Source: Azospirillum brasilense
Lineage (GTDB): Bacteria; Pseudomonadota; Alphaproteobacteria; Rickettsiales; UBA3002
Direction of reading: 5' to 3'
NCBI GenBank assembly: GCA_003241645.1
Contig: QFOX01000043.1
Coordinates: forward strand, 1 to 15,966
Length of the DNA: 15,966 bases
In this document: piece after piece, positions 11,399 through 15,966 of the stretch
Numbering within the stretch: position 1 is the stretch's first letter
How the letters are laid out: each line of letters opens with the position of its first letter
Notes under the pieces: generated by a model
The model's input: the letters and a program-made list of their open reading frames with translations, nothing else
What the model was told of the DNA's origin: nothing
The model's database searches: none
Program-made: the position numbers and the translations under genes

Positions 11399-12589
11399 CT
11401 AGAGGCCCAGCAACAGGCGGCGCGGATCTTCCACGGCCTTTTTCAGGCCGACGAGGAAGGTCACGCTTTCGCGGCCGTCGATGATGCGGTGATCGTAAGA
11501 AAGCGCCACGTACATCATGGGGCGGATCACGATCTGGCCGTTCACCACCACGGGGCGCTCTTCGGTCTTGTGCATGCCAAGGATGCCCGATTGCGGCGGG
11601 TTCACGATCGGCGTCGACATCAGCGAGCCATAGACACCACCATTGGATACGGTGAAGGTGCCGCCGGTCATGTCGGCCATGGTGAGCGTGCCGTTGCGGG
11701 CTTTTTCTGCGGCAGCAGCAATGTCCGCCTCGATCTGCATGATGGATTTCTTGTCGCAATCGCGGATGACTGGCACCACCAGACCCTGCGCGCCGCCAAC
11801 GGCCACGCCAATGTCGTAGTAGTTCTTGTAGATGATGCTGTCGCCGTCGATCTCGGCGTTCACCGCCGGAATGGCTTTCAGCGCCGAAACAGCGGCCTTG
11901 ATGAAGAAGCCCATGAAGCCAAGGCGCACGCCGTGCTTCTTCTCGAACTCGTCCTTGTACTCGTTGCGCAGCGCGATCACATTCGTCATGTCGATCTCGT
12001 TGAACGTCGTCAGGATCGCAGCGGTGTTCTGCGAGTCCTTCAGGCGCTTGGCGATGGTCTGGCGCAGCTTGGTCATCTTCACGCGTTCTTCGCGCGGGCC
12101 AGCGGCCGGGGCAGCGCTCAGGCCGTCGCCTTCCAGCGCTTCGATCACGTCGCCCTTGGTCACGCGGCCGTCTTTGCCGGAGCCCTGCTCGATCTTCACC
12201 TGCGGGTTCTCTGCCATCATTTTGCTGGCAGCGGGGCCGTTCTTGCTGGCCGCAGCCGGGGCTTCCGCCTTGGCGGGGGCCGCGGCCGGAGCAGCCGCTT
12301 TCGGTGCTTCGGCTTTCTTCTCTTCTTTCGCGGGGGCAGCCGCAGCGCCTTTGGCACCGGCTTCCACTTTGCCCAGCAGCGCGCCCACTTCCACGGTGTC
12401 GCCTTCTTTCACGGCGATGTCGGTCAGCACGCCAGCAGCAGGGCTGGGCACTTCCACGGTCACCTTGTCGGTTTCCAGTTCCACCAGCGGCTCATCGGCC
12501 TTCACGGCGTCGCCGGGCTTCTTGAACCATTTTGCGATGGTGGCTTCCGAAACGGATTCGCCGAGGGTGGGAACGATAATATCAGCCAT
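11399..12589 (-). CDS. sucB: Dihydrolipoyllysine-residue succinyltransferase (E2 of 2-oxoglutarate dehydrogenase)
   Basis: E2 takes the succinyl group from E1 onto its swinging lipoyl arm and transfers it to CoA (EC 2.3.1.61), forming the core of the complex. The 396-aa protein has one lipoyl domain (1-76) with K42 in ETDKVTVEV, an Ala/Pro/Lys-rich linker (about 77-118), a peripheral subunit-binding domain (about 119-153, ending GRVTKGDVIEAL) and the catalytic domain, with H367 and D371 in SYDHRIIDGRE. EIDMTNVIALR and GVAVGGAQGLVVPVIRD are typical of SucB rather than pyruvate dehydrogenase E2. The start at 12589 has GGAG (complement of 12596-12599) at 6-nt spacing. It follows sucA after 22 bp, clearly in one operon, and a strong terminator comes right after its stop. 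Confidence 0.96.
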   Translation of the reverse strand: MADIIVPTLGESVSEATIAKWFKKPGDAVKADEPLVELETDKVTVEVPSPAAGVLTDIAVKEGDTVEVGALLGKVEAGAKGAAAAPAKEEKKAEAPKAAAPAAAPAKAEAPAAASKNGPAASKMMAENPQVKIEQGSGKDGRVTKGDVIEALEGDGLSAAPAAGPREERVKMTKLRQTIAKRLKDSQNTAAILTTFNEIDMTNVIALRNEYKDEFEKKHGVRLGFMGFFIKAAVSALKAIPAVNAEIDGDSIIYKNYYDIGVAVGGAQGLVVPVIRDCDKKSIMQIEADIAAAAEKARNGTLTMADMTGGTFTVSNGGVYGSLMSTPIVNPPQSGILGMHKTEERPVVVNGQIVIRPMMYVALSYDHRIIDGRESVTFLVGLKKAVEDPRRLLLGL

Positions 12590-12611
12590 GTTGATCTCCA
12601 GTGCTTTCTAC

Positions 12612-15509
<2,898 letters not shown>

Positions 15510-15558
15510 ATAACGCTCAAATACGTGACAGCGCGCAGCAAATCGCGCGCTCCCGCGC

Positions 15559-15587
15559 GTTCTAGGCGCGCACGCGCGGCTTTGCAA
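15559..15587 (-). promoter_or_regulatory. Candidate promoter and GC-palindromic leader of sucAB
   Basis: On the - strand TTGCAA (15582-15587), a 17-bp spacer, then TAGAAC (complement of 15559-15564); predicted start near 15552. The following leader contains GCGCGC-N8-GCGCGC (15531-15550), able to form a hairpin about 20 nt before the sucA ATG. Another GC hairpin (GCGCG/CGCGC, 15555-15571) overlaps the -10. No T run follows, so these are not classical terminators. Confidence 0.4.
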
Positions 15588-15619
15588 GCGGATTTAGGGA
15601 ATACAACGTTTCTAAACGG

Positions 15620-15925
15620 CTACGCCCGGCACTGATGCACGGAAACCCGCAACAGCGGTGCGCCCTTGGCCGAGAGCACCTTGTTCACGCGGCATTTGCT
15701 CTGCACTTCCACGGCGCGCTTCTGGCGGTATTCGACGAACCCGTCCTTGGCGTATTCACCGCCGCTGGCGACCCACTGGTTGCCCGCCTGCTTGATGACG
15801 TAGATCTTGTGGTCGTCGATGTTCACCATCTGCTTATCCGGGTGGTTCTTCACCGACGGCGGAATGTTACCGTCGCAGGCCGAAAGGCCAAGGACGCAGC
15901 AGCTGAGGATCAACATAGAACGCAT
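15620..15925 (-). CDS. Small lipoprotein of unknown function
   Basis: A 101-aa protein starting MRSMLILSCCVLGLSACDG. It has a short basic N-terminus, a hydrophobic core and the lipobox LSAC with lipidation expected on C17. Asp follows the cysteine, which in E. coli would favour retention in the inner membrane. The mature part is hydrophilic, with two cysteines (in SKCRV and VHQCRA) that may form a disulfide, and segments HKIYVIKQAGNQWVASGGEY and EYRQKRAVEVQSKCRV. I do not recognise a family. The ATG at 15925 is chosen because AAGGAG (complement of 15932-15937) lies 6 nt upstream; a GTG at 15940 would put that Shine-Dalgarno inside the gene. It precedes sucA by 110 bp on the same strand with no clear terminator between, so some readthrough is possible. 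Its promoter is outside the window. Confidence 0.8.
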   Translation of the reverse strand: MRSMLILSCCVLGLSACDGNIPPSVKNHPDKQMVNIDDHKIYVIKQAGNQWVASGGEYAKDGFVEYRQKRAVEVQSKCRVNKVLSAKGAPLLRVSVHQCRA

Positions 15926-15966
15926 AAAAAACTCCTTCACGTTTCCCCCGTGATGGAAGAACCGGC

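Noticed and set aside
15510..15587. Upstream extension of sucA by 26 residues
   Set aside because: The extra residues come from GC-palindromic leader DNA, a promoter-like element overlaps them, and OGDH proteins typically begin near the MSRETLENSFLYG-type segment.
15926..15940. GTG start for the lipoprotein at 15940
   Set aside because: The five extra codons contain the AAGGAG that is correctly spaced for the ATG at 15925, and the lipoprotein signal starts at that ATG.

Overview
The window is high-GC bacterial DNA, most likely from an alphaproteobacterium. Support for this comes from a eukaryote-like homodimeric NADP-isocitrate dehydrogenase, a sucA-sucB-lpdA arrangement of 2-oxoglutarate dehydrogenase, a DivK-like single-domain response regulator, and MBG-repeat adhesin-type sequence. 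The assignment is an inference from gene types; no rRNA or other strong taxonomic marker is present.

Layout. Everything from 1 to 8166 reads on the + strand and everything from 8170 to 15925 on the - strand, with the two sets meeting tail to tail across 3 bp. On the + strand, in order: the 3' end of a large MBG-repeat surface or secreted protein; an exported methionine-R-sulfoxide reductase (msrB) abutting an exported thioredoxin-like protein; a single-domain response regulator; a YihY/BrkB membrane protein; NADP-isocitrate dehydrogenase (icd); and a divergent phosphoenolpyruvate-carboxylase-family protein. On the - strand, in transcription order from the right: a small lipoprotein; sucA; sucB; a strong terminator; an inverted pair of REP-like palindromes; lpdA; about 360 bp of palindrome-rich noncoding DNA; a highly structured leader RNA followed by a 65-aa DUF378 membrane protein; a terminator; and a lone type IV prepilin-like protein.

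How the genes work together. icd, sucA, sucB and lpdA cover isocitrate to 2-oxoglutarate to succinyl-CoA in the TCA cycle. The PEPC-family protein next to icd would fit an anaplerotic role, but its sequence departs from canonical PEPC at several catalytic positions. The msrB/thioredoxin-like pair looks like a small envelope system for repairing oxidised methionine. The prepilin and MBG protein point to surface structures, but no secretion or pilus machinery lies in the window.

Most worth a second look: (1) the roughly 140-nt structured RNA upstream of the DUF378 gene, with a closing helix starting at the predicted transcription start, four internal hairpins, a possible pseudoknot and a U6 run just before the Shine-Dalgarno; (2) the PEPC homologue lacking the canonical FHGRGG loop and C-terminal MRNTG; (3) the one-cysteine, zinc-ligand-less MsrB coupled to a CPNC thioredoxin-like protein; (4) the REP-like pair with a compensatory base change directly beside the lpdA ribosome-binding site.
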